From contig CAKPAT010000043.1 in NCBI GenBank assembly GCA_934133155.1, forward strand, positions 1-10,163: 10,163 nt of DNA, read 5' to 3'. Positions within the stretch are counted from its first letter, which is position 1. Each line of letters begins with the position of its first letter. The notes under the pieces were generated by a model. It searched no databases, was not told where the DNA came from, and saw nothing but the letters and a program-made list of their open reading frames with translations. Positions 1 through 7,309 of this stretch are shown in pieces. Source of the stretch: an uncultured Bacilli bacterium (GTDB lineage Bacteria > Bacillota_I > Bacilli_A > RF39 > UBA660). A program made the translations under genes and the position numbers.

Positions 1-600
1 TGTTTTCTATATTATATATCAATTGGACTGTTAATTGTAGAGGATTTCAAAGTAATAAATAATAACTTACATTTAAAAAATTATTCTCAAAACAAAATCA
101 AAGTTATATGTTTAATAACATTTATAACATGTGCCTTCTTAAATCTAACAATATCAAATTATGGCAACTACATGCAAAGTTTAGATAGCAATATTTTTAT
201 CTTTATTGGCAATATCATCAGTAGTAAAAGTTTAATATATAGTAATCCCATAGTAATAATTCAATCTGTTAGTTTCTTTGTATTTTTTAAAAACCTAAAT
301 ATAAAAGATAACCTATTTTCTAAATTTATCATTAAAATCAGTCCTTATTGCCTAGGCGTATATTTAATAACTGAAAACTATTTAGTAAAAGAGCACATTT
401 ATTCCTTTTTAAAAACAGATATAAATAGCTTTACATACAATAATAAATTCATAATATATCTAATCATAGTAACACTAGGAATATTTATAGTATGTACACT
501 AATCGAATGTATCAGGCAAAAAATATTTGAATTTATTGGCAAAAGAAAACCCATTATAAAAATAAAAGAAAAATTTTCTAAATTTATAAGAGAGTATTAG
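1..600 (+). CDS. Acyltransferase-3 family integral membrane protein, C-terminal part (5' end outside window)
   Basis: The frame is open from base 1 to the TAG at 598-600, giving 199 residues with no convincing internal start, so this is the 3' part of a longer gene. It is very hydrophobic, with about five membrane segments. The recognisable stretch is SFFVFFKNLNI (residues about 92-102), then KISPYCLGVYLITEN (112-126), then a last helix near residues 150-170 and a basic cytoplasmic tail. This matches the C-terminal end of Firmicutes acyltransferase-3 (OafA-like) proteins, which usually read 'FFKNLKI...IS..TFGIYLIH(D/E)N'. Such proteins move acyl groups (acetyl, succinyl) onto surface glycans. 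Here the usual His of YLIH is Thr. The catalytic N-terminal region is outside the window, so activity cannot be judged. The stop overlaps the ribosome binding site of the next gene, which implies co-transcription. The family call is from pattern memory; the substrate is unknown. Confidence 0.72.
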   Translation, partial: CFLYYISIGLLIVEDFKVINNNLHLKNYSQNKIKVICLITFITCAFLNLTISNYGNYMQSLDSNIFIFIGNIISSKSLIYSNPIVIIQSVSFFVFFKNLNIKDNLFSKFIIKISPYCLGVYLITENYLVKEHIYSFLKTDINSFTYNNKFIIYLIIVTLGIFIVCTLIECIRQKIFEFIGKRKPIIKIKEKFSKFIREY

Positions 601-609
601 GTGATATAA

Positions 610-1482
610 ATGAAAAATTATTTAAAACTATTTAGAGTAAAACATTATGTTAAAAATTTACTCATATTTCTTCCGATTTTATTTAGCGGCAACCTATTAA
701 ACAAAGATTTATTTACTGCTTGTCTTATCTCATTTATCAGCTTTTGTCTAATTGCTTCGTCAGTTTATGTTTTCAATGATATACAAGATGTTGAAAAAGA
801 CAAACTACACCCTGTTAAAAAAAATAGGCCAATAGCAAGCGGAAAAATAACAATAAAAAAAGCTTACATAACATTTATTTTATTAATAATATCAAGTTTA
901 CTGATAGAGTTTATCACATATAAAATAAACTTAATATCAAAAGATACATTAATAAAAGCAAGTTTATGTCTAATATTTTATTTATTACTAAACATTTTTT
1001 ATAGTAAAAAAGGTAAACACATACCAATATTAGATATGATAATTCTATCGCTAGGTTTTTTAATTAGAGTGTACTTTGGTGGATTTATCATAGATGCTAA
1101 AATATCTAGCTGGCTATATTTAACAATATTATCATTCTCACTGTATTTAGTAATTGGTAAAAGAAGAGGGGAATTTATCAAAAACAAAAAATCAAGACCA
1201 GTTTTAAAATATTACAGTAAAGAATTTTTAGATAAAATGATGTCAATTTTCTTAGGATTAACAATCGCTTTTTACAGTCTTTGGTGTATCTTTGGAGCAA
1301 ACGTTCCAAATGATCCATTATTAATAAGCATAATCATATTAATATTTATCATTATGAAATATAGTCTAATTGTTGAAAAAGATTCATTGGCAGACCCTGT
1401 AGATGTCCTTTTATCAGATAAAATTTTGATAATAAGCTCTATTTTTTACGTAATATATATAGGAGGAGTACTATATGTCTAA
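610..1482 (+). CDS. UbiA-superfamily prenyltransferase, polyprenyl-phosphate phosphoribosyltransferase (DPPR synthase)-like
   Basis: A 290-residue, roughly nine-helix membrane protein of normal length for the family. The N-terminus FRVKHYVKNLLIFLPILFSG (8-27) fits the 'R..QWVKN.lvf.PllF.g' signature of the decaprenyl-phosphate phosphoribosyltransferase branch (mycobacterial Rv3806c). The first Asp-rich motif is NDIQDVEKD (56-64), followed by HPVKKNRPIASG (67-78). The second region is YSKKGKHIPILDM (131-143) with GFLIRVYFGG (149-158). KRRGE (184-188) and ADPVDVLLSD (261-270) are also conserved in this branch rather than in quinone-pathway UbiA. Known family reaction: phosphoribosyl pyrophosphate plus polyprenyl phosphate gives polyprenyl-phospho-5-phosphoribose on the inner membrane face; a phosphatase and often epimerases follow. 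The start ATG has AGGTGA at 599-604, overlapping the previous stop. Its end overlaps the next gene by 8 bp (ATGTCTAA). No DprE1/DprE2 epimerase genes are in the window, so the final pentose (ribose or arabinose) is undetermined. Confidence 0.88.
   Translation: MKNYLKLFRVKHYVKNLLIFLPILFSGNLLNKDLFTACLISFISFCLIASSVYVFNDIQDVEKDKLHPVKKNRPIASGKITIKKAYITFILLIISSLLIEFITYKINLISKDTLIKASLCLIFYLLLNIFYSKKGKHIPILDMIILSLGFLIRVYFGGFIIDAKISSWLYLTILSFSLYLVIGKRRGEFIKNKKSRPVLKYYSKEFLDKMMSIFLGLTIAFYSLWCIFGANVPNDPLLISIIILIFIIMKYSLIVEKDSLADPVDVLLSDKILIISSIFYVIYIGGVLYV
1461..1466 (+). promoter_or_regulatory. Ribosome binding site AGGAGG fixing the start of the fusion gene at 1475
   Basis: A full AGGAGG core lies inside the end of the UbiA-like gene, 8 bases before the ATG at 1475. 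It supports a true independent start that overlaps the upstream gene by 8 bp, so the degenerate HAD region is the real N-terminus of the large protein and not read-through or a frameshifted tail. Confidence 0.8.
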
Positions 1483-4400
1483 ATCATGCACCTTTAGTGT
1501 AAAAAATTCATTTTATAAAGGGAATTTAATACTAGATTTTCTAATATTTACACTAAAAAATAATAAAAAAATAATACTATATTTTCCGTTAATACTGTTT
1601 TACTATATCTTTAGTAAAAATAAATTTAATGAAAAAACAACAAAAATTTTAAAAAAAATTCCAAATATAAATGACATAGCAAAAAAATTTTGGGAAGAAA
1701 ATAAAAAAATAAATCCAATCTTTATAGAAAAAATTAAAAAAGAAAAAGTATACATATTAAGTGAAAACCTAGATTTAATATTAAAGCCATATGCAAATAA
1801 AACACCAAATGTTAAACTTTCTAAAGAAATAAAAGGCAAAATATTTTATACAGAAGAAATAAAAAATTTAGAAATATTTGATAAAACAACCGTTTACTAT
1901 AAAGAAAAAGAAATAGACATAAAAGAAGCTAGTAAAATTAAAGATAAAAAAATAGCACTTTTAATCTCCATAATATTTTTTACATTTTATCTGCTACTAG
2001 GAATATTTGCATATTATAACTATGACTTAAGTCACAATAATAACTTGTTCTTTGGTTCTGATAATGCCCGCATATTTACTGACTTTTCCTCAATATTAGA
2101 CGACCACTATAGAGTAAAAGTCCATCCACTTTATATCATACTTGTTCAGCCACTAATTTTAATGTTAAATGCAGTAACTCAAAATAGCACCATATCATTA
2201 ATTATATTTTCTTCGTTTGTAAGCAGCTTATCAGTATACTTTATATATAAAATAGCTACATTATTCGATATATCAAGCAAAATAAAAGCACTAGTAAGTG
2301 CGATGTTTGGTTTCACATTTGCATACTTTATATTCACATCAGGCGTAGAAGTTTATAACGTTGCAGCCTTATTTTTAATAATTTTATTTTATTACTTTAT
2401 AAAGATCATGCAAAAAGAAAGCGCAGAAAAAAAAGATAAAACAATTTTAATACTCCTTGGAATAACCACAATTGGCTTTACCATCACTAATTACATAATA
2501 TTTTTAATCATATCATTAATGTTATTAATATCAAGAAAACTAAAATTTAAAAACATTTTTTTAATCAATGTGCTAGTCATTATATCAGCTGTAATATTGT
2601 CTTTCGTTCAGAATATAGCATGGAACAACACTAGTTTAATATATGATTTAAATAGTAACTACACAGAAGAGCAAAACTATATGGATTTTAATATAAACTT
2701 TGATAAATTTAAAAATGTAGTAAAAAATAGCTATATTAATTCATTTGTATCTTCAAACATAGAACTAAATAAAAACACTCCTGACGGCGCCGTTATGAGT
2801 TTTGGCAAAACAAGTACACTTTCTATAATATTAGCATTCACATTTTACTTGATAATATTAATATACCTAATCAAAAATTTCAAAAAAAACAAATGTATAA
2901 ATATTGCTTTAATTCTCGCATTAATCTTTAATACCACACTTCATATGATTTATGGCGAAAACTCATTCTTATATTCATGTCATTTCATGTATTTAATATT
3001 TATACTATTCTTTGTAAATTATAAAGAAAAAACGAAAGTAAATAAAATACTCACTCCAATATTAATATTAATTTTGATAGGGGAAATCCTAAATAATTTA
3101 TACATCTTTAAAAAGATTTTACGAATTGAAAACTTAGTATTAACTCCAAATGTTTTAAGAAGTAATTTCACAACACCAGCTTTGATTTTACTCACACTTT
3201 TATTCATCACGCTTTTCTACATACTAATATTTAATATCTATAAACAAATAAAAGCAAATAAAAAACCAAAATCAATCATTACAATTATAATATTTATATT
3301 TATTATGCAGTTATTGTTTATAAATATAAATACGGCCGAAAAATATAATAGATTATTAGGTTTTAAATTCGGGCCAAAAGAAGAAAAACAAGAAATAAGT
3401 TTAATTCCAGAAAAAATCCAAAAAGAATTTAAAAAGGAAAGCAAAAGCTATCTAAAATATAATAATGAATACCAAGAGTATGTAAGCTCACATAATACAA
3501 TTTTAACTGATATAGGAGACTTTGATTATTACTTCTTTGGTATGGGTTCAAGAGCAAAACTTCTTTACAAAGATGGAAAACTTACAAATATTCAAACAAA
3601 AGAAGTATTATATAGTTGGGATGTAGATAATTTTCTAATTATTCCAAACGATTACACCGTAGTTTTAATAACAAAAGATGGCAAAAAAGTAAAAATAGAA
3701 GAAAACGAAAATGGAATATATGTTAATGACGAAGTAGTTGACAATACTTATATAGACTTAGAAGATTTTAAAGACCAAAAATATCAAAATATCAAAAAAA
3801 CATTATATGGGGAGCTTTTATTTAACATAGAAAACTCTGTAATAAAACCAAACATTATAGTATATGAAAATGCTTGGTATCGTGATGCCGCTATGGTTGC
3901 TATGGCGTTAAACCAAACAAATAACATATCATTAATTAAAGATTGGATAGATAATATTACAGATATTTATGATAACCAAAATGGAAATAAAGAGCCGGAT
4001 AATTTAGGAGAATTATTGTACCTTTTATCATTTTCTGAAAATCAAAACAATTTAATTCAAAAAATTAAAGACGAAGCTAAAGAAAAAGGTTTCACCGCAA
4101 ATACTGATGGAGCAAAACATGAAATATATCAAAAAAAATGGTATAACTTCGGCCTAAACGCCTTAAATGAAAAAAGAACAGTTTCTATAAAAGGTGAGGA
4201 AGACTCCTATGAAGCATTAGCTTGGTGGTATAATCCAAATAAATATAATGGATATTTTAAAAATAATATTAGTACAGATTATCCATATCTATCAATAGCT
4301 CAGTACCACACAGTAAAACAAGGCCAATTTGTTATGAATAAAAACGTTTATCCATTATCATTTGAAAGAAATGCCAGTATGGCAAACTATGATAAAATGG

Positions 4401-4507
4401 ATGTATTAGGTGATTACTACAAAGAAAATAGAATATCACCAGTTCATTCATGGACAGCCGCCGAATTATTCTTATTAATAATGGATGAAACCGGCGATTT
4501 AAAATAA
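1475..4507 (+). CDS. Three-domain membrane protein: degenerate HAD-IB domain, GT-C-like membrane domain, extracellular six-hairpin domain
   Basis: 1010 residues in one frame. Residues 1-155 follow the outline of HAD-IB phosphatases: LILDFLIFTLK (18-28) after the motif-I site, a hydrophobic cap helix (33-47), FWEENKK (72-78), ILSENLDLILKP (94-105, compare 'ISASPEFLLKP'), and GKIFYTEE (121-128). The motif-I DxDxT site reads SVKNS (8-12), so both catalytic Asp are lost. Residues about 160-620 carry about 12-13 membrane helices. The first outer loop, FGSDNARIF (193-201) with DDHYRVKVHPLY (209-220), resembles the acidic loop of GT-C polyprenyl-phosphate-sugar transferases. Residues 640-790 look beta-rich (FFGMGSRAKLLYKDG, 687-701). 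Residues 790-1010 resemble an alpha/alpha toroid: ENAWYRDAAM (798-807), EPDNLGELLYL (840-850), SPVHSWTAAELFLL (988-1001). Inferred topology: HAD inside, toroid outside. The gene overlaps the phosphoribosyltransferase gene and ends in a terminator. Role (inference): transfer of a lipid-linked pentose to a surface glycan. Family names are tentative. Confidence 0.7.
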   Translation: MSKSCTFSVKNSFYKGNLILDFLIFTLKNNKKIILYFPLILFYYIFSKNKFNEKTTKILKKIPNINDIAKKFWEENKKINPIFIEKIKKEKVYILSENLDLILKPYANKTPNVKLSKEIKGKIFYTEEIKNLEIFDKTTVYYKEKEIDIKEASKIKDKKIALLISIIFFTFYLLLGIFAYYNYDLSHNNNLFFGSDNARIFTDFSSILDDHYRVKVHPLYIILVQPLILMLNAVTQNSTISLIIFSSFVSSLSVYFIYKIATLFDISSKIKALVSAMFGFTFAYFIFTSGVEVYNVAALFLIILFYYFIKIMQKESAEKKDKTILILLGITTIGFTITNYIIFLIISLMLLISRKLKFKNIFLINVLVIISAVILSFVQNIAWNNTSLIYDLNSNYTEEQNYMDFNINFDKFKNVVKNSYINSFVSSNIELNKNTPDGAVMSFGKTSTLSIILAFTFYLIILIYLIKNFKKNKCINIALILALIFNTTLHMIYGENSFLYSCHFMYLIFILFFVNYKEKTKVNKILTPILILILIGEILNNLYIFKKILRIENLVLTPNVLRSNFTTPALILLTLLFITLFYILIFNIYKQIKANKKPKSIITIIIFIFIMQLLFININTAEKYNRLLGFKFGPKEEKQEISLIPEKIQKEFKKESKSYLKYNNEYQEYVSSHNTILTDIGDFDYYFFGMGSRAKLLYKDGKLTNIQTKEVLYSWDVDNFLIIPNDYTVVLITKDGKKVKIEENENGIYVNDEVVDNTYIDLEDFKDQKYQNIKKTLYGELLFNIENSVIKPNIIVYENAWYRDAAMVAMALNQTNNISLIKDWIDNITDIYDNQNGNKEPDNLGELLYLLSFSENQNNLIQKIKDEAKEKGFTANTDGAKHEIYQKKWYNFGLNALNEKRTVSIKGEEDSYEALAWWYNPNKYNGYFKNNISTDYPYLSIAQYHTVKQGQFVMNKNVYPLSFERNASMANYDKMDVLGDYYKENRISPVHSWTAAELFLLIMDETGDLK

Positions 4508-4539
4508 AATCTCAGATTTTGAGATTTTTTCTTTTTTTT
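4506..4539 (+). terminator. Rho-independent terminator after the first transcription unit
   Basis: AAAATCTCA (4506-4514) pairs perfectly with TGAGATTTT (4520-4528) around a 5-base loop GATTT, followed by TT, C and eight T. The 9-bp stem has only three G-C pairs, weak in absolute terms but in line with this genome's base composition. The stem begins inside the TAA stop of the fusion gene (4505-4507). It separates the UbiA/fusion unit from the flippase unit. Confidence 0.8.
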
Positions 4540-4549
4540 CGTGTATAAT
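4519..4549 (+). promoter_or_regulatory. Candidate sigma-70/SigA-type promoter for the flippase-glycosyltransferase unit
   Basis: A perfect -10 TATAAT lies at 4544-4549, directly downstream of the terminator T tract. The best -35 is TTGAGA (4519-4524, five of six to TTGACA), but the spacer is 19 bp, longer than the preferred 17. The -35 sits in the right arm of the terminator hairpin. Transcription would start near 4555-4558, giving a leader of about 20 bases before the GTG start. A TATAAT can occur by chance in such AT-rich DNA; its place just after a terminator and before a new gene is the main support. Confidence 0.55.
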
Positions 4550-4567
4550 GTAGTTAAACATAGATGT

Positions 4568-4573
4568 AGGTGA
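4568..4573 (+). promoter_or_regulatory. Ribosome binding site AGGTGA deciding the GTG start at 4578
   Basis: AGGTGA places the AGG core 7 bases before GTG 4578, the same spacing class as the sites before 610, 8232 and 10029. The nearby ATG at 4564-4566 is out of frame and is followed at once by TAG, so the non-ATG start is preferred. Confidence 0.7.
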
Positions 4574-4577
4574 TTTT

Positions 4578-6140
4578 GTGCAAACGGCGAAAACTTTTCA
4601 AAAAAAATCAAGAACAGAAAATTTTACAAAAAACAGTATAATCGGTATGGTTACGCAGTTTCTATCAATAATTTTAAGTTTTGTTGGAAGAACAGTTTTT
4701 ATTAAAATGCTTTCAGAAGATTATCTAGGTGTAAACGGTTTATTCTCCAACATTCTATCAACATTGTCATTCGTTGAACTTGGCTTCGGTACAGCTCTAT
4801 TATACATGATGTATAAACCAGTAGCTGATGATGATAAAGAAAGAATAAAAACCTTACTAAAATATTATAAAAAAGTTTATACCATAATAGGTATAACCAT
4901 GCTTGTGCTTGGACTATTAGTAATCCCATTTATGGACATTATTATTAAAAATCCACCACATATTAAAGAAAATCTAAATTTTATATATATATTATTTCTA
5001 ATAAGTACATGTATCGGATATTTCTACGCATATAAAACAGCCATAATAAACGCCTATCAGCAAAATTACATTGTATCTGTTTATAACCAAATATTTAAAT
5101 GGCTACAAGTCATACTTCAAATAATATTCCTTCTTATAACAAAAAACTTTATTATATACTTACTAATTCAAATTATATGCACCCTTTTAAATAATATATT
5201 AATTAGCAAAAAAGCTGATAAAATGTTCCCATTTATTAAAGAAAAAAACGTAACACCACTTTCAAAAGAAGAAAGAGGAGAAATAAACAAGAAAGTTAAA
5301 GCACTAATATTTTATAAATTAAATCCATCAATCATAAATGGAACATCTAATATAATCATGTCAGCGACTATCGGAATTACAAGCGTTGGTATATATTCAA
5401 ATTACAGCTTAATAACAAACTATTTAAATATGTTTATAAATCAAATAACGAACGCATTAGAACCAAGTGTTGGAAACCTAAATGCTAAAGAAAATGAAAG
5501 TAAAAAAGAAGAAGTCTTTTATAAAATTTTATTCATGTGTTTCTTTATATTTGGAATAACATGCGTTATAGTTATGAGTGTAATAAACAACTTTATCTCC
5601 ATTTGGATAGGGGATAATTACTTATTTGGAAATATAATCGTCTTTGCCATACTTTTAAATATGTACGTAAATGGTGTAAACTTCGCATGCTACACCTTTA
5701 GAACAACAAGTGGACTATTTGAAAAAGCCCAGCTAATACCTTTATACGAAGTAATACTGAACATCATACTTTCATATCTATTTGCTAAATCAGTTGGTAT
5801 AGCCGGAATATTTTTAGGAGCAACCCTTGCCAAAATACTCACATTCTTTTGGTTTGACCCAATACTTTTATATAAATACTTATTTAAAAATAAAAACACA
5901 AAAAAATATTTTATAAAATACTTTATATACATATTTATAACAATAATAGTTGGCCTATTAATGTTTAAACTATCAAGTTTATTTATCGCTAAAAACTATT
6001 TAACATGGATGATAAAAGCTTTAGCAATAACTATACTTACTACACTACTATTTGCCTTGTTAACCTTTAAAACAAAAGAATTTAAAGGTTTATATCGAAC
6101 CTTTAAAAATAAATTTCTAAGGAGGAAAAAAAATGCTTAA
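4578..6140 (+). CDS. Wzx-type polysaccharide flippase (MOP superfamily)
   Basis: 520 residues with about 14 predicted membrane helices, the normal size for lipid-linked oligosaccharide flippases of the MOP/polysaccharide-transport superfamily. The N-terminus NSIIGMVTQFLSIILSFVGR (19-38) followed by FIKMLSEDYLGVNGLFSNIL (41-60) and FVELGFGTALLYMMYKP (65-81) is the typical opening of Firmicutes Wzx-like proteins, where the LG(V)NGLF and ELG(F)G(T)A segments recur. NQITNALEPSVGNL (288-301) matches the mid-protein signature of the same group. Known role: moving undecaprenyl-pyrophosphate-linked repeat units from the inner to the outer membrane face. The GTG start is set by AGGTGA at 4568. The gene is first in its unit, after a terminator and candidate promoter, and overlaps the next gene by 8 bp (ATGCTTAA). 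Its substrate would be the product of the glycosyltransferases downstream. No Wzy polymerase is recognised in the window. Confidence 0.9.
   Translation: MQTAKTFQKKSRTENFTKNSIIGMVTQFLSIILSFVGRTVFIKMLSEDYLGVNGLFSNILSTLSFVELGFGTALLYMMYKPVADDDKERIKTLLKYYKKVYTIIGITMLVLGLLVIPFMDIIIKNPPHIKENLNFIYILFLISTCIGYFYAYKTAIINAYQQNYIVSVYNQIFKWLQVILQIIFLLITKNFIIYLLIQIICTLLNNILISKKADKMFPFIKEKNVTPLSKEERGEINKKVKALIFYKLNPSIINGTSNIIMSATIGITSVGIYSNYSLITNYLNMFINQITNALEPSVGNLNAKENESKKEEVFYKILFMCFFIFGITCVIVMSVINNFISIWIGDNYLFGNIIVFAILLNMYVNGVNFACYTFRTTSGLFEKAQLIPLYEVILNIILSYLFAKSVGIAGIFLGATLAKILTFFWFDPILLYKYLFKNKNTKKYFIKYFIYIFITIIVGLLMFKLSSLFIAKNYLTWMIKALAITILTTLLFALLTFKTKEFKGLYRTFKNKFLRRKKNA
6119..6125 (+). promoter_or_regulatory. 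Ribosome binding site AAGGAGG inside the flippase gene end
   Basis: A seven-base match to the anti-Shine-Dalgarno sequence lies within the last codons of the flippase gene, 7 bases before ATG 6133. The spacer and the first base of the start codon form a run of eight A (6126-6133). It fixes the start of the overlapping GT4 gene. Confidence 0.8.
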
Positions 6141-7308
6141 AGTATGTTTAATAACCCCAAACTTACTGCCCGTACCAAATGTAAACGGTGGTGCAATAGA
6201 AGGCCTTGTAACTAATTTAGTAAAAGAGCAAGAAAAAGAAAATAAAATAGACTTAACAATAGTATCTATTTATAACAAAAAAGCCGAAGATGAAAGTAAA
6301 AAATATAAAAAAACCAAATTCATTTATATCAAAAAAAATATTGAATATAGTCTTCTGGCGGTAAAATATAACATTTCAAACAAGATTTTAAAAACAAATA
6401 AAAACACCTATAACCACCTAGTTTTAAATAAAATAAAAAATGAAAACTTTGATTATATAATAGCAGAAGGTGGTCATTATGAAAGTTTTGAAGAATTTTT
6501 AAAATACTTTCCAAAAGAAAAAATGATCTTGCACCTGCACCATCAAGGAAAATCTAACATACAGATAGAAAAAACATTTTCTAAATTAATTGGCGTATCA
6601 AAGTTCGTTACAGACGATTTTAAAAAAAGTACCAAAGAAATTGAAACAACATACCTAAATAATGGTATTGATATAAGTAAATTTGATAAAGAAGTAAAAG
6701 AAGAAGAGATAAAAGAAATTAGAAATAAATATAACATAAAAAAAGACGATTTTGTTATATTATACTGTGGCCGCCTGACAAAAGTTAAAGGTGTTTTAGA
6801 GTTAATTAAAGCCGTAAAACAAATAAAAAATGAAAATATCAAGCTTCTTATTTTAGGCTCAAGCTCATTTTTAAATGGAAAGCAAAACGAATATACCGAA
6901 AAACTAAAAGAAGAAGTTACCGGATATGAAAATAAAATAATATTCACCGGATACGTTAACAACTGGGAAGTATATAAATACTATGCAAGCGCTGATATAG
7001 TCTGCCTTCCATCCCTTTGGGAAGACGCCGCACCACTTGCATGTATTGAAACAATGATATGTAAAAAAGTAATGCTAGCAACAAAAACAGGTGGTGCTCC
7101 AGAATATTTAGATAAAGAATCCTCAATCATTGTAGAAAAGGATAAAAACGTCGTCACCAATTTAAAAGATGGAATAATAACCCTTTATAATAAAAAAGAT
7201 AAATTAAAAGAAATGGGATTAAAAGCCTATAAACATGCAAAAAAATTTAACTCACAAAACTATTACAATGATTTTGTAAAAATATTAGAAAAATTTAAGG
7301 AGAAATAA
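6133..7308 (+). CDS. GT4 family glycosyltransferase (GT-B fold)
   Basis: 391 residues, normal for a retaining GT4 enzyme. The N-terminal Rossmann half starts MLKVCLITPN with the glycine pair NGG (18-20) that precedes the acceptor-binding region, and has MILHLHHQGK (131-140). The interdomain strand YLNNGID (174-180) is typical. The C-terminal half shows ILYCGRLTKVKG (209-220, phosphate-binding GR.. .KG motif) and the donor site PSLWEDAAPLACIE (293-306), then KTGGAPEYL (318-326). The usual E-x7-E is D298-x7-E306 here, with Glu297 next to it. Known role of the family: transfer of an NDP-sugar to a lipid-linked or glycan acceptor on the cytoplasmic side. It overlaps the flippase gene by 8 bp and is followed after one base by the HtrL-like gene, so all are probably translated from one mRNA. 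Donor and acceptor cannot be read from the sequence. Confidence 0.9.
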   Translation: MLKVCLITPNLLPVPNVNGGAIEGLVTNLVKEQEKENKIDLTIVSIYNKKAEDESKKYKKTKFIYIKKNIEYSLLAVKYNISNKILKTNKNTYNHLVLNKIKNENFDYIIAEGGHYESFEEFLKYFPKEKMILHLHHQGKSNIQIEKTFSKLIGVSKFVTDDFKKSTKEIETTYLNNGIDISKFDKEVKEEEIKEIRNKYNIKKDDFVILYCGRLTKVKGVLELIKAVKQIKNENIKLLILGSSSFLNGKQNEYTEKLKEEVTGYENKIIFTGYVNNWEVYKYYASADIVCLPSLWEDAAPLACIETMICKKVMLATKTGGAPEYLDKESSIIVEKDKNVVTNLKDGIITLYNKKDKLKEMGLKAYKHAKKFNSQNYYNDFVKILEKFKEK

Positions 7309-7309
7309 T

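Noticed and set aside
1440..1520. Frameshift or sequencing error joining the UbiA-like gene to the next frame
   Set aside because: The UbiA-like protein has its full normal length, and the next gene has its own AGGAGG 8 bases before its ATG; the 8-bp overlap is ordinary operon packing.
6543..6962. A 139-codon open frame on the minus strand inside the GT4 gene, and other minus-strand open frames
   Set aside because: They lie opposite well-supported glycosyltransferase or membrane-protein genes, have no credible ribosome binding sites, and their Phe/Ile/Ser-rich translations are what antisense of Lys/Asn/Ile-rich genes gives.
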